A DNA stretch of 64,000 nucleotides from Niallia circulans (GCF_003726095.1 NZ_CP026031.1:2046001-2110000), one strand, 5' to 3'. Positions 51,495 through 58,403 are shown, counted from the first letter of the stretch. Made by a program: numbers and translations. Notes: generated by a model not told the origin, from the sequence alone.

Positions 51495-52994
51495 TTAAAA
51501 GATTTGTATATTTATAGTCTCACTGTCTACAACAATTACTTCTTTAATTACCCTTCTCAATATTTCTTGTTTGTGCTCAAAAGAAAATTCGTTTTTCTTA
51601 TTCTTCATAAACATATTGATCGCAGATTCCAAGGCAACCACACTTGGTTCTTTACCTGCAGCTACTTCATTTTCATTTAACATTTCGTTATACTTATCTT
51701 GTAACTTCTTTTCTTTTATTTGAAGATTTCTTATTTGTTCTTTGATTTCTTCCAGATCCATATCATCATCTTCACTTAGGCTGACAAGTTGGAATAAACG
51801 CTTGCGGCCCTTTTTAGCTTTTTCTATTTCTGCTAAGACGTATTCCATTTCTTCTTTTAAATAGGTCTTTTCATCTTGTTCTCTAAATTCAGCAATTTTC
51901 TTTGGATCGCTGAGTAAATCCACTATAGTGTCCCACACATACTTATTTAATTTGTTTTCGCTTATCTGTTTACCGCATCCCTTTGATTTTGAACCAGCAT
52001 AGTTTTTACGACATGTGTAAATAAAAAAATCTTTACCGTGTGATTTCGTTTTTTTACCTGTCATAGTTCCTCCGCAACGATCACATCTTACTAAACCAGA
52101 TAATAAATAATGATGAAAGCTAACTTTTGTTTGGCGTCTTCTCCCCTGCTCTAATAGGGACTGGGCATATTCAAATTGTTCTAGTGAAATAATTGCAGGT
52201 ATCTCCGTTTTTAACCATTCTTCTTCCGGCCTGATTTTTCCATATTCCACTTTTTCCCCTGCTTGTTTTTTTACATAATTACCAACCGTATCATATTTGT
52301 TCTGATAATAATTACCTGTGTATGCTTCATTCATCAATATTTGACGAACTACTTGCCGATGCCAGACCTTTGCACCACGTTTTGTTGGAATACTTATATC
52401 TGTCAGGTGAAGAGCAATACCATTTATACCCTGAAATTTACTGTTAGGATTGGTGTAATAGTCAAAGATCATCCTGACTACTTTTGCTTCCTCTTCATTT
52501 ATTTCGTATGTTTCTTTCTCTTTATTATAATGGTAGCCATATAAATGATTGTTCTTAACAACCTTGCCAGACTTGGCTTTTCGATATCTTCCTGTCATAG
52601 TATTATGTTTAATCTTAGCTTTATCAAATTCAGAAAAGGCACCCCTAACTTGGAAATACAATTGTCCTTCAGCGTCGTTTTTGTAATCACTTCTGACAAA
52701 CTGTAACTCTACGTTATTCTTCTGCAGTGTCTCCGTAATCATTAGCTGTACTAATAACTTTCTAGATAACCTGTCAGGATCATAACATATCACTTTATGA
52801 ATAAGTCCCTTTTCAATATCGTCTTGTAATCTAGTCAACGCAGGCCTATTCATTATTTCGCCAGTTATTCCTTCATCAACGTATTTTAGGTATTCTTCAT
52901 TTCCAGCTAATTGAATACACTCTTCAATCTGGCCGTTTATGCTGAATCCCTTTAATTGTTCCTCTGTCGACACCCTTGCGTAAATCCCTATCAA
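51495..52994 (-). CDS. spoIVCA: Site-specific serine recombinase, SpoIVCA type
   Basis: 499 residues from a TTG at 52994 (GAGGAG upstream). The resolvase domain (about 1-140) begins IGIYARVSTEEQ with the nucleophile serine, and includes YDPDRLSRK. A recombinase domain (about 150-260, with GAKVWHRQVVRQILMN), a zinc-ribbon (CDRCGG ... C ... C) and a coiled coil follow. Similarity to B. subtilis SpoIVCA is strong throughout. It should excise the element to restore sigK in the mother cell. Its stop is about 25 bases from the crossover pentamer. Confidence 0.93.
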   Translation of the reverse strand: MIGIYARVSTEEQLKGFSINGQIEECIQLAGNEEYLKYVDEGITGEIMNRPALTRLQDDIEKGLIHKVICYDPDRLSRKLLVQLMITETLQKNNVELQFVRSDYKNDAEGQLYFQVRGAFSEFDKAKIKHNTMTGRYRKAKSGKVVKNNHLYGYHYNKEKETYEINEEEAKVVRMIFDYYTNPNSKFQGINGIALHLTDISIPTKRGAKVWHRQVVRQILMNEAYTGNYYQNKYDTVGNYVKKQAGEKVEYGKIRPEEEWLKTEIPAIISLEQFEYAQSLLEQGRRRQTKVSFHHYLLSGLVRCDRCGGTMTGKKTKSHGKDFFIYTCRKNYAGSKSKGCGKQISENKLNKYVWDTIVDLLSDPKKIAEFREQDEKTYLKEEMEYVLAEIEKAKKGRKRLFQLVSLSEDDDMDLEEIKEQIRNLQIKEKKLQDKYNEMLNENEVAAGKEPSVVALESAINMFMKNKKNEFSFEHKQEILRRVIKEVIVVDSETINIQIF

Positions 52995-53091
52995 GATTAT
53001 TTTGCTCCTCTCTATATTTCTTTACAATATAATGATAGCAATCTTGGATAACTTTATTCGTATTAGGGCCCTCGATAATGTTGACCTTCAT
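52924..53091 (-). CDS. Small ORF overlapping the recombinase start
   Basis: 55 residues from an ATG at 53091 with a good GAGGTGA site; MKVNIIEGPNTNKVIQDCYHY starts it. It overlaps the first 71 bases of the recombinase in another frame. Similar short reading frames sit before serine recombinases in other Bacillus elements, as far as I recall. Function unknown; it may serve translational coupling, since the recombinase uses a TTG start inside it. Confidence 0.6.
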   Translation of the reverse strand: MKVNIIEGPNTNKVIQDCYHYIVKKYREEQNNLDRDLRKGVDRGTIKGIQHKRPD

Positions 53092-53481
53092 GTTGTCATC
53101 ACCTCATTTATCTATATGAAGTGATGGCTCGTATTTATTAGTCCAAAAAAATTATTATAATTGATCTTCAGCTTTGCTTACTTTGACATCTAGTACTCCC
53201 GATATATAACTCCTCTTATTTAATAATTGATGTAATTCACTGTAAAATGTGTTGAGTTTTCTTATATAACAACAAACGGGGCAGGTTAGTATAAGTGAAA
53301 GTACTCACAAATTTGGTTCATTGTCCTATGAGGGGTGCCATAAAATCATAGTAATATCTACTCATTATGCTATTTTTCCAAATAATTAACATTTCCCAAA
53401 AAGGTATTTAATACCAAAAGTAGAATAAGTACATTGTAACTAACAGTTATAAAAATTATTAAAAAAGGAGTGTTCCCAAAA
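53092..53481. other. Leader region between recombinase unit and secreted protein gene
   Basis: 390 bases. Contains the recombinase-unit promoter (not identified) on the minus strand and, near the right end, the leader of the gene at 53482: TGTAAC (53435-53440) and GTTATA (53446-53451). A closely similar arrangement precedes the paralogous gene at 58831. Confidence 0.5.
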
Positions 53482-53934
53482 ATGAAAATTAAGCAACTAG
53501 TTCTGAGTGCTACTGCAGCAATAGCTATTGTAGGTGGTTCTGCTATTCCAACTTTTGCTGCATCAGGAAATACTGAAAGCCAACTAACTTCAGCAAGTAA
53601 CGAACTATCTACACTATATGTGGATTTAAGTGCATATGCAGATTCATCAAGTGTTACTATAAGTCCGCCTGAATGGAAAGCGGTGTCAGGAGCTGTGGTT
53701 GGTAAAGGACAGTATGGTAAAATAAAGCTTTATTCAACTGGGATTGCAGGTTTATCTGTGCAAGAAAAGATCGGAAATAACTGGGTCACTATGGGCGGTA
53801 CTGGTTTAAGCTTGTTCGAAGAGGGTGGCGAAGCTACACTAGACTATTGGATGGAAAAAGGTAAGGAGTATAGGATCGAGATAATCTCAGGTACTGCGCA
53901 AAAAACAACTGGAACTATAAGAAATTCTCTATAA
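53482..53934 (+). CDS. Small secreted protein, paralogue A
   Basis: 150 residues from the ATG at 53482, with AAGGAG upstream. A clear signal peptide (MKIKQLVLSATAAIAIVGG, cleavage after TFA-A near 29) leads to NTESQL and then a beta-rich part with an LYVDLSAYADSSSVTISPPEW stretch and no cysteines. No known domain recognised. Signal peptide, the TESQ start of the mature chain and the leader resemble the gene at 58831. Its transcript may have lost its terminator to the IS200 copy that follows. Confidence 0.7.
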   Translation: MKIKQLVLSATAAIAIVGGSAIPTFAASGNTESQLTSASNELSTLYVDLSAYADSSSVTISPPEWKAVSGAVVGKGQYGKIKLYSTGIAGLSVQEKIGNNWVTMGGTGLSLFEEGGEATLDYWMEKGKEYRIEIISGTAQKTTGTIRNSL

Positions 53935-54001
53935 AAATACACTCATTGAATCGATTTCAAACTTATTTCCCATGTACTTAAACTTAACGGGTTCGTTTGT
54001 T

Positions 54002-54707
54002 AAGTAAGTATCCGCCGGTAGAACCGGCGGTTTTAATTTCGCCCTATAAGGGCACTTTACCAACGAAGCCCCTAAAGGGACCTCTAAATTGACCGCCAAC
54101 CGTTTACTCTCCCTACTTATCTTTAAATGGATCGACGTATTCTCGTTTGCTCATATTATCTCGCAAACGGTCCTCTGCTTCTTGCTCTCGTATATACTTT
54201 GCAATTGTTTTTTCGTTTAATCCAACCGTACTTACGTAATATCCTTTCGCCCAAAACGTTCGATTTCCATGATTATATTTTAAATTTGCATGTCTATCAT
54301 GGATCATCAATGAACTTTTACCTTTTAAATATCCCATGAAATACGAAACAGACATTTTCGGTGGTATTTTTACCAGCATGTGTATATGATCTGGCATGGC
54401 ATGTGCTTCCATTATTTCTACATCTTTCATTTCACATAGTTTTCTCAATATAGCACCTATATCTTTTCTTAATTTCCCATATACTACTTTCCTTCTGTAT
54501 TTGGGAATAAATACGATATGATACTTACAATTCCATCTTGTATGTGATAAACTATTGTCGCTCGACATGAGCAGAACTCCTCTCGTTATTTGAAGTTGGT
54601 TTGACGGCCATCTTCTATTATAACGATTGGAGTTTTTTTCTAATACGACTCTACAAGTTTTATTTTCACACAGGCAGAGCCTGTGGTTTAAAAAGAGTAA
54701 ATTAAAA
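54002..54707 (-). mobile_element. IS200-type element, copy 1
   Basis: 706 bp identical to 59737-60442 (constant offset 5735). A tnpA gene only; no tnpB. One end carries the palindrome CCGCCGGT-AGA-ACCGGCGG (54012-54030), the other CACAGGC-AGA-GCCTGTG (54669-54685), the stem-loops that single-strand IS200/IS605 transposases cut at. No target duplication, as expected for this family. Confidence 0.9.
54113..54568 (-). CDS. tnpA: IS200-family transposase TnpA (Y1 HUH), copy 1
   Basis: 151 residues, the normal length. The HUH motif is HIHMLVKIP near residue 62 and the catalytic tyrosine lies in IAKYIREQE near residue 126. Y1 enzymes move single-stranded DNA through the replication fork, recognising the end hairpins. 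Intact; identical to the copy at 59848. Confidence 0.95.
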   Translation of the reverse strand: MSSDNSLSHTRWNCKYHIVFIPKYRRKVVYGKLRKDIGAILRKLCEMKDVEIMEAHAMPDHIHMLVKIPPKMSVSYFMGYLKGKSSLMIHDRHANLKYNHGNRTFWAKGYYVSTVGLNEKTIAKYIREQEAEDRLRDNMSKREYVDPFKDK

Positions 54708-54739
54708 GAAAAGCCTCCTCTATTGAGTAGGCTTTTCTT
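54708..54739 (+). terminator. Terminator hairpin next to IS200 copy 1
   Basis: Arms GAAAAGCCT / AGGCTTTTC with TT tail, immediately right of the IS. It probably belonged to the secreted-protein gene at 53482 and was displaced 700 bp by the insertion. Confidence 0.65.
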
Positions 54740-54839
54740 ATGCGTGCAGCTTATAGTGTTTAGTAATGTAGGAGGCAGCTATATAGAATATACAATTATC
54801 TCCTATTATTTTGGTCTATAAATCCCTCTACCCTAAAGT

Positions 54840-54991
54840 ATGATAAGTGATCAGAATTTAGAAAACAAACAAGAAATTGATACAGCAAGTGAAATTCGTA
54901 AATCAAAGAATTGCTGGATGATGGGATTATTACTGTAGAATAATTTGAGAATAAAAAATATCTTTTAGACTTTTATAAAAACATCCCGTAA
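54840..54991 (+). pseudogene. SHOCT-domain remnant
   Basis: Not visible as one frame. ATG at 54840 gives MISDQNLENKQEIDTASEIRK; after a -1 shift the sequence reads KELLDDGIITVE, then a TAA in place of a sense codon, then FENKKYLLDFYKNIP. Together this is a classical SHOCT domain (IRKFKELLDDGIIT pattern). Restoring one T in CGTAAATC would give IRKFKELL. One deletion and one nonsense change therefore killed the gene. Confidence 0.75.
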
Positions 54992-55017
54992 GATGGGGCA
55001 CAGTTCACATACGATTC

Positions 55018-55139
55018 AGGTCTTTTTTATCATTTCTTTTTGTCTATTTTTGTCGAATCTATAGTATTATTTCCCTTTAAACTATAAAATGTATAGTGCT
55101 AAATAGATATAATTTCATAGTTATATAGGGGGAAACTAC
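55018..55139 (+). promoter_or_regulatory. Leader copy A with tandem Spo0A-box-like sites
   Basis: TTTGTCTAT (55039-55047) and TTTGTCGAA (55049-55057) are one helical turn apart; the second matches the Spo0A box consensus exactly. A possible -10 TATTAT follows (55065-55070). The whole stretch of about 115 bases recurs before the next gene (55510-55628). Confidence 0.65.
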
Positions 55140-55481
55140 ATGAAAGTTTGGGTTGCTGTTCTAAGTATACTTGGTGGAATTAGCGGTATTATCTCAGGAA
55201 TACTTGTTACTGCTGGAGGTGCTTTTACTGAATCTGCTGATATGGCCAATGACGGAGCTTCTGTATTTTGGTTGAGTATTTTAGCTATATTTGTAGGATT
55301 TTTATCATGGGTACCAAAATCAATTGTTAGAAAAGTATGTGGTGCTTTATTAATCATCTATTCATTCTATGGATTCGTAATCAATGGATTATTCTTTACA
55401 CTAGCATTCATCTTTTTACTAATTGCTGGATGCCTTGCATTATTCATGAAACCTAAATCAACAAAGACGGTTAATGCTTAA
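55140..55481 (+). CDS. Small four-helix membrane protein, DUF4064-like
   Basis: 113 residues with a GGGGGAAA site. Four hydrophobic segments (about 4-25, 42-58, 66-80, 83-106) with GGISGIISGIL near the start. It resembles the DUF4064 family of small Bacillus membrane proteins of unknown role. It shares a duplicated leader with the Ltp-type gene downstream, so both are probably expressed together. Confidence 0.65.
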   Translation: MKVWVAVLSILGGISGIISGILVTAGGAFTESADMANDGASVFWLSILAIFVGFLSWVPKSIVRKVCGALLIIYSFYGFVINGLFFTLAFIFLLIAGCLALFMKPKSTKTVNA

Positions 55482-55519
55482 TAAAAAAGACCCTTCTCAA
55501 ACGAGTTGGGTCTTTTTTA
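55482..55519 (+). terminator. Terminator after the DUF4064-like gene
   Basis: Arms AAAAAAGACCC / GGGTCTTTTTT right after the stop, with a T-run; it overlaps the start of leader copy B. Confidence 0.88.
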
Positions 55520-55628
55520 TTAATTTCCTCTTTGTCTATTTTTGTCGAATCTATAGTATTATTTTCTCTATAAATGTAAAATACTTGTTGCTAGATAGAT
55601 AAATATAGGAAATTAGGGGGAAATCATC
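55510..55628 (+). promoter_or_regulatory. Leader copy B with tandem Spo0A-box-like sites
   Basis: TTTGTCTAT (55531-55539) and TTTGTCGAA (55541-55549), followed by the same CTATAGTATTATTT stretch as in copy A, then a TAAATGTAAAAT / GCTAGATAGAT region that is similar but diverged, and an AGGGGGAAA site before the TTG start. Confidence 0.65.
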
Positions 55629-56297
55629 TTGGCAAAAAAAGAAAAAGTAAAAAAACCATTTTATAAAAAGTGGTGGGTTTGGTTATTAGCGGTTATCCTT
55701 ATCGGATCCTTAGCAAATATGGGCGAAGATAATGATCAAACCGCTCCAACTACAGACGAAAAGACAAGTGAAGAAGTAGCTTCAACAAATGATAGTAGTG
55801 AAAAAGCTGGAAAAGAAGAAGCAGAGAAGAAAGCAGCAGAAAAAAAGGCTGCAACTGAGGAAGCCGAAAAGAAAAAGGCTGAAGAAGAGAAAAAAGCCAA
55901 AGAGGAAGAAGAAAAGAAAGCTAAAGAAGAAGCAGAAAAGGCAAAAGCTGAAGCTGAGAAGAAAGCTGAAGAAGAAGCAGCAGAGAAGAAAGCTGCGGCC
56001 GCTGGAGTTGAAGGTGCTAATGCTTTAAATGCTGCTAGAGGATATATCGACTACACTTCTTTCAGTCATAAAGGACTTGCTGATCAATTATCATTTGAAG
56101 GCTATTCACAAGACTCAATTAACTATGCTATGGAAATAATGGACACGGAAGTAGATTGGAACGAACAAGCAGAGCTGACAGCACAAAGCTATCTGGATTA
56201 CACAAGTTTTTCACAGTCTGGACTTGTTGACCAACTAGTATTTGATGGATTTACTAATGAACAGGCACAGCACGGAGCAGACTTTGCATTTCAATAA
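55629..56297 (+). CDS. Ltp-family surface protein (superinfection-exclusion type)
   Basis: 222 residues from a TTG. An N-terminal membrane anchor (WWVWLLAVILIGSLANMG, about 14-31; no lipobox Cys) precedes a lysine/glutamate/alanine-rich helical stalk (about 55-125). Two tandem copies of the Ltp repeat follow: ALNAARGYIDYTSFSHKGLADQL and AQSYLDYTSFSQSGLVDQL. Ltp of streptococcal phage TP-J34 blocks DNA injection by related phages at the surface. A similar role here is inference. It is intact and has its own terminator and leader. Confidence 0.82.
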   Translation: MAKKEKVKKPFYKKWWVWLLAVILIGSLANMGEDNDQTAPTTDEKTSEEVASTNDSSEKAGKEEAEKKAAEKKAATEEAEKKKAEEEKKAKEEEEKKAKEEAEKAKAEAEKKAEEEAAEKKAAAAGVEGANALNAARGYIDYTSFSHKGLADQLSFEGYSQDSINYAMEIMDTEVDWNEQAELTAQSYLDYTSFSQSGLVDQLVFDGFTNEQAQHGADFAFQ

Positions 56298-56304
56298 TAA
56301 TAGT

Positions 56305-56338
56305 AATCCCCACTTACAAAGAGCGGGGATTTTTTTTG
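56305..56338 (+). terminator. Terminator after the Ltp gene
   Basis: Arms AATCCCC / GGGGATT followed by eight T, just past the stop. Confidence 0.9.
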
Positions 56339-56380
56339 TGCATCGTTTATAAAGTTCCAATGACTAAGTCAAATGTTTTT

Positions 56381-56614
56381 TCAAAAAGGCTTATGCATGC
56401 AATAATTCCCCTGCTCTTTTTTGAAGGAAGCAGCTAAAATGGAATCAACTTTAAAGATACGTGGCTGTTTCCTCGCTAAGCAATATGCCTTTATATATGT
56501 TTCGGTTACTCTATTTACTAAAATTGATCTTTGAGACACAGAATTATCTTTCTTAATATAGATACTCTCAATTGGTTTACCTTCCACAAATGCTCTTTTT
56601 AGTTGCTTTATCAT
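56381..56614 (-). CDS. Small WYL-domain-like protein
   Basis: 77 residues with GGAGGT upstream. The core RSILVNRVTETYIKAYCLARKQPRIFKVDSILAA matches the beta-barrel WYL fold (ITxxxIKAYCxLRxxxRxFKxD). There is no HTH, so it would be a stand-alone effector domain, as found beside yolD/uvrX genes of Bacillus prophages. Divergent from the yolD remnant, with two LexA boxes between. Confidence 0.72.
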   Translation of the reverse strand: MIKQLKRAFVEGKPIESIYIKKDNSVSQRSILVNRVTETYIKAYCLARKQPRIFKVDSILAASFKKEQGNYCMHKPF

Positions 56615-56646
56615 CTTAAGCTACCTCCTTTTCCAATTATTATATA

Positions 56647-56690
56647 AGAACTTTAGTTCGAAAATAACATTAAAATCGAACGATTGTTCT
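56647..56690. promoter_or_regulatory. Two LexA (DinR) boxes in a symmetric divergent promoter
   Basis: AGAAC-TTTA-GTTCG (56647-56660, complement CGAAC-TAAA-GTTCT) and CGAAC-GATT-GTTCT (56677-56690) match the Bacillus SOS box CGAAC-N4-GTTC. Both are flanked on the outside by TATATAAT on the strand leading away, so the entire block is a near-palindrome that can control both divergent genes. Confidence 0.85.
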
Positions 56691-56726
56691 TATATAATAA
56701 TCCTATCAAAAAGGAGTTAGGGATAT

Positions 56727-57054
56727 TTAAAAGACCGTGATACTAAGAAGTGGGTTGCAATTATGTTACCAGAGCATGTTGCAGGTGTAAAAGAAGTTAT
56801 TGTGAGAAATAATAAGATTGAGAAGCCTGGAACTAGACGAAGATAAGTGGAGTGATATAGACGTATTGATCCATGAAGCAATGGAATATAATCAGCTTCT
56901 TAAATACAGTCTATATAATAATGGATACATAAACACTTTGATTGGCCGTACTGTTTATATTGACTATCTTAATAATCAGTTACGTATACAAGATGAAAAA
57001 GATTATATACATTACGTATCATTTAGAAAATTAGTTGATGTAGAAAAAGCATAA
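56727..57054 (+). pseudogene. YolD-like gene, frameshifted
   Basis: The first part reads KDRDTKKWVAIMLPEHVAGVKE then KIEKP in one frame; the second reads LELDEDKWSDIDVLIHEAMEY in the next frame (open from 56818). One extra G in CCTGGAACT breaks PELDEDK. Upstream of KDRD the codon is TTA where an ATG/TTG start would be, although a GGAG lies 10 bases before. YolD genes accompany SOS-induced Y-family polymerases (UvrX); no such polymerase follows here. Confidence 0.8.
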
Positions 57055-57068
57055 ACGGAGCAGAAATA

Positions 57069-57431
57069 ATGAGTAGATTATCTGAAGACGATAGAAACAT
57101 ATTTGAAAATGCTATATACTTACCGATGCTTCTTACAGTACTTGATCGTGATTTAAAAGTTGCTAATGCAGCTCCCTTTAAGCTTAGGCAAGTCTATATA
57201 AACTTAATCGAACACACGATGAAACAGGTACAAAAAGATATGCGTGAAAACAATAATAAGATGTATAAACGTAGATGGAAGTTAGTAAAAGGTGAGAATG
57301 ATGGTTATTTTACCGAGTATAATTTCTATTTCAATGGTTTTCACGAAGTGCATAGATATTTTAATGACAACTTACGGAATAACACAGTAAAGCTACTTAA
57401 TTATTATTTTTTGCATCGTCATTTAGATTGA
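57069..57431 (+). CDS. Conserved prophage-type protein of unknown function (YhjD-like?)
   Basis: 120 residues, with GGAG 8 bases before the ATG, in line behind the yolD remnant. Soluble, mostly helical; conserved-looking RLSEDDRNIFENAIYLPMLL and FTEYNFYFNGFHEVHRYFN. It resembles a family of about 120-residue proteins found in Bacillus chromosomes and prophages (I think of YhjD), but I am not certain. It may be SOS-coexpressed from the LexA-box promoter. Confidence 0.6.
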   Translation: MSRLSEDDRNIFENAIYLPMLLTVLDRDLKVANAAPFKLRQVYINLIEHTMKQVQKDMRENNNKMYKRRWKLVKGENDGYFTEYNFYFNGFHEVHRYFNDNLRNNTVKLLNYYFLHRHLD

Positions 57432-57490
57432 TCTTTTACAGGAAATTGTTCTAAGAAGGGCCTCGTTATAAAGGGACACGTATAGGGGAA

Positions 57491-57525
57491 ATTAACCGCC
57501 GGTTCTACCGGCGGTTGCTTACTTT
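57491..57525 (-). repeat. Orphan end palindrome of the IS200-type element
   Basis: AACCGCCGGT-TCT-ACCGGCGGTT followed by GCTTACTT, the exact complement of the palindrome and near flank at the left ends of the two IS200 copies, here in the opposite orientation and without tnpA. It lies just past the stop of the membrane-protein gene at 57528 and could now act as its terminator. Confidence 0.75.
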
Positions 57526-57527
57526 CT

Positions 57528-57932
57528 CTATCTTTTAATCTTCTTTTTGTTTCTAATGCTAGTGAAAATTAGTGAACCAACACTGAATATAACCCCTAAC
57601 AACAAATTATAGAGGAATTCTAAATTATTTGTATTAGAGACACCAAATAAAATAGAAATCAATATTCCAAATAAAAATCCAGCGAACATCACATACAATT
57701 TACTATGATTTTTAAAAATTATAATTTGTTCTAAAATCATGCTAAGTATAATAACAATTACACTTAAATAAATAACCTGATAAAAAATTATTGTTATTAT
57801 ATATTCTGTACCAAATTGGTAAATAAAAACAAGAGAAAAAACGATTATATAATATACAATACTAATCAGATACGCCTTAATAAAATTCATATTATCAACT
57901 TTCTCTTTAAAATTGGATTTTAAATGAAGCAT
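57528..57932 (-). CDS. Four-helix membrane protein, unrecognised
   Basis: 134 residues from 57932, or 120 from the ATG at 57890 (MNFIKAYLISIVYY), which has a weak AGAAAG site. Four membrane segments (about 17-38, 44-68, 73-97, 105-126 of the long form) with a basic end RNKKKIKR. No family recognised. Directly upstream is a 36-codon ORF (57910-58020) that overlaps it; together they look like the tail of a larger gene plus a small membrane protein. Confidence 0.55.
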   Translation of the reverse strand: MLHLKSNFKEKVDNMNFIKAYLISIVYYIIVFSLVFIYQFGTEYIITIIFYQVIYLSVIVIILSMILEQIIIFKNHSKLYVMFAGFLFGILISILFGVSNTNNLEFLYNLLLGVIFSVGSLIFTSIRNKKKIKR

Positions 57933-58020
57933 TTGGCATTACTGGTACTAAATACTCAAATCCTTTATTTTTAGCTTGGAAAAGAGTTGCTCGCATATCA
58001 GTATTAACCTGATACATAAA
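57910..58020 (-). CDS. Short ORF, possible truncated C-terminus
   Basis: 36 codons from an ATG at 58020: MYQVNTDMRATLFQAKNKGF, then EYLVPVMPNASFKIQF. It has no ribosome site and reads like the end of a longer protein whose front is lost. It overlaps the start of the gene at 57528 by 23 bases on the same strand. Origin unknown. Confidence 0.3.
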
Positions 58021-58202
58021 TGGCCACATCACAAGCTAAAAAACTTAAAATTAAAACAATACGAGGTGTGGCAATAGCAACAATAATTGGTGTAGCTATT
58101 GATTTTGCTCTAAACTATAGTAATCTAGGAAGTATAATAGCAAATGTTATTGAAAGTAAAGATTGGTATAAAAAGAATGGATGGATTGATATCACAAAAT
58201 GA
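58020..58202 (+). CDS. Short ORF with one membrane segment, coupled to next gene
   Basis: 60 residues; an amphipathic basic start (MATSQAKKLKIKTIRG), a hydrophobic stretch (VAIATIIGVAIDFAL) and a polar end with ESKDWYKKNGWIDITK. No clear ribosome site, so it may be a fragment of a larger exported protein. Its TGA overlaps the ATG of the next gene (58199-58202), so the two are translationally coupled. Unknown function. Confidence 0.45.
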   Translation: MATSQAKKLKIKTIRGVAIATIIGVAIDFALNYSNLGSIIANVIESKDWYKKNGWIDITK

Positions 58203-58381
58203 GATATTTAGGATATTTATTATACTTCATTATTGCGACTATTTTATTTTATTACACAAGTGAATTTGTATCAAATCAAGAAGATGGTTCTGTGGGACAA
58301 TACGCTGGCAGAATTATACGTGTGTTGATTCTCCTTTTGACTGGATACTTAGTAGCTCTTAAATTTAAAAATAGAGCATAA
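58199..58381 (+). CDS. Tiny two-helix membrane protein
   Basis: 60 residues with two membrane segments (about 3-22 and 39-55) separated by an acidic loop SNQEDGSVGQYAGR. Overlaps the previous ORF by ATGA. The size and coupling resemble immunity proteins that follow membrane-active peptides or polymorphic-toxin tails, but no known family is recognised. Confidence 0.5.
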   Translation: MRYLGYLLYFIIATILFYYTSEFVSNQEDGSVGQYAGRIIRVLILLLTGYLVALKFKNRA

Positions 58382-58403
58382 GTCATCAATGGATTTTATT
58401 AAA

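Noticed and set aside
53150..53230. Minus-strand coding trace ending in DVKVSKAEDQL before the secreted protein gene
   Set aside because: Only about 12 residues in a readable frame with no start or site; too short to support a gene or pseudogene call.
55789..56028. 79-codon Lys/Arg-rich frame inside the Ltp gene
   Set aside because: A frame shadow of the Lys/Glu/Ala stalk; the composition is fully explained by shifting those codons.
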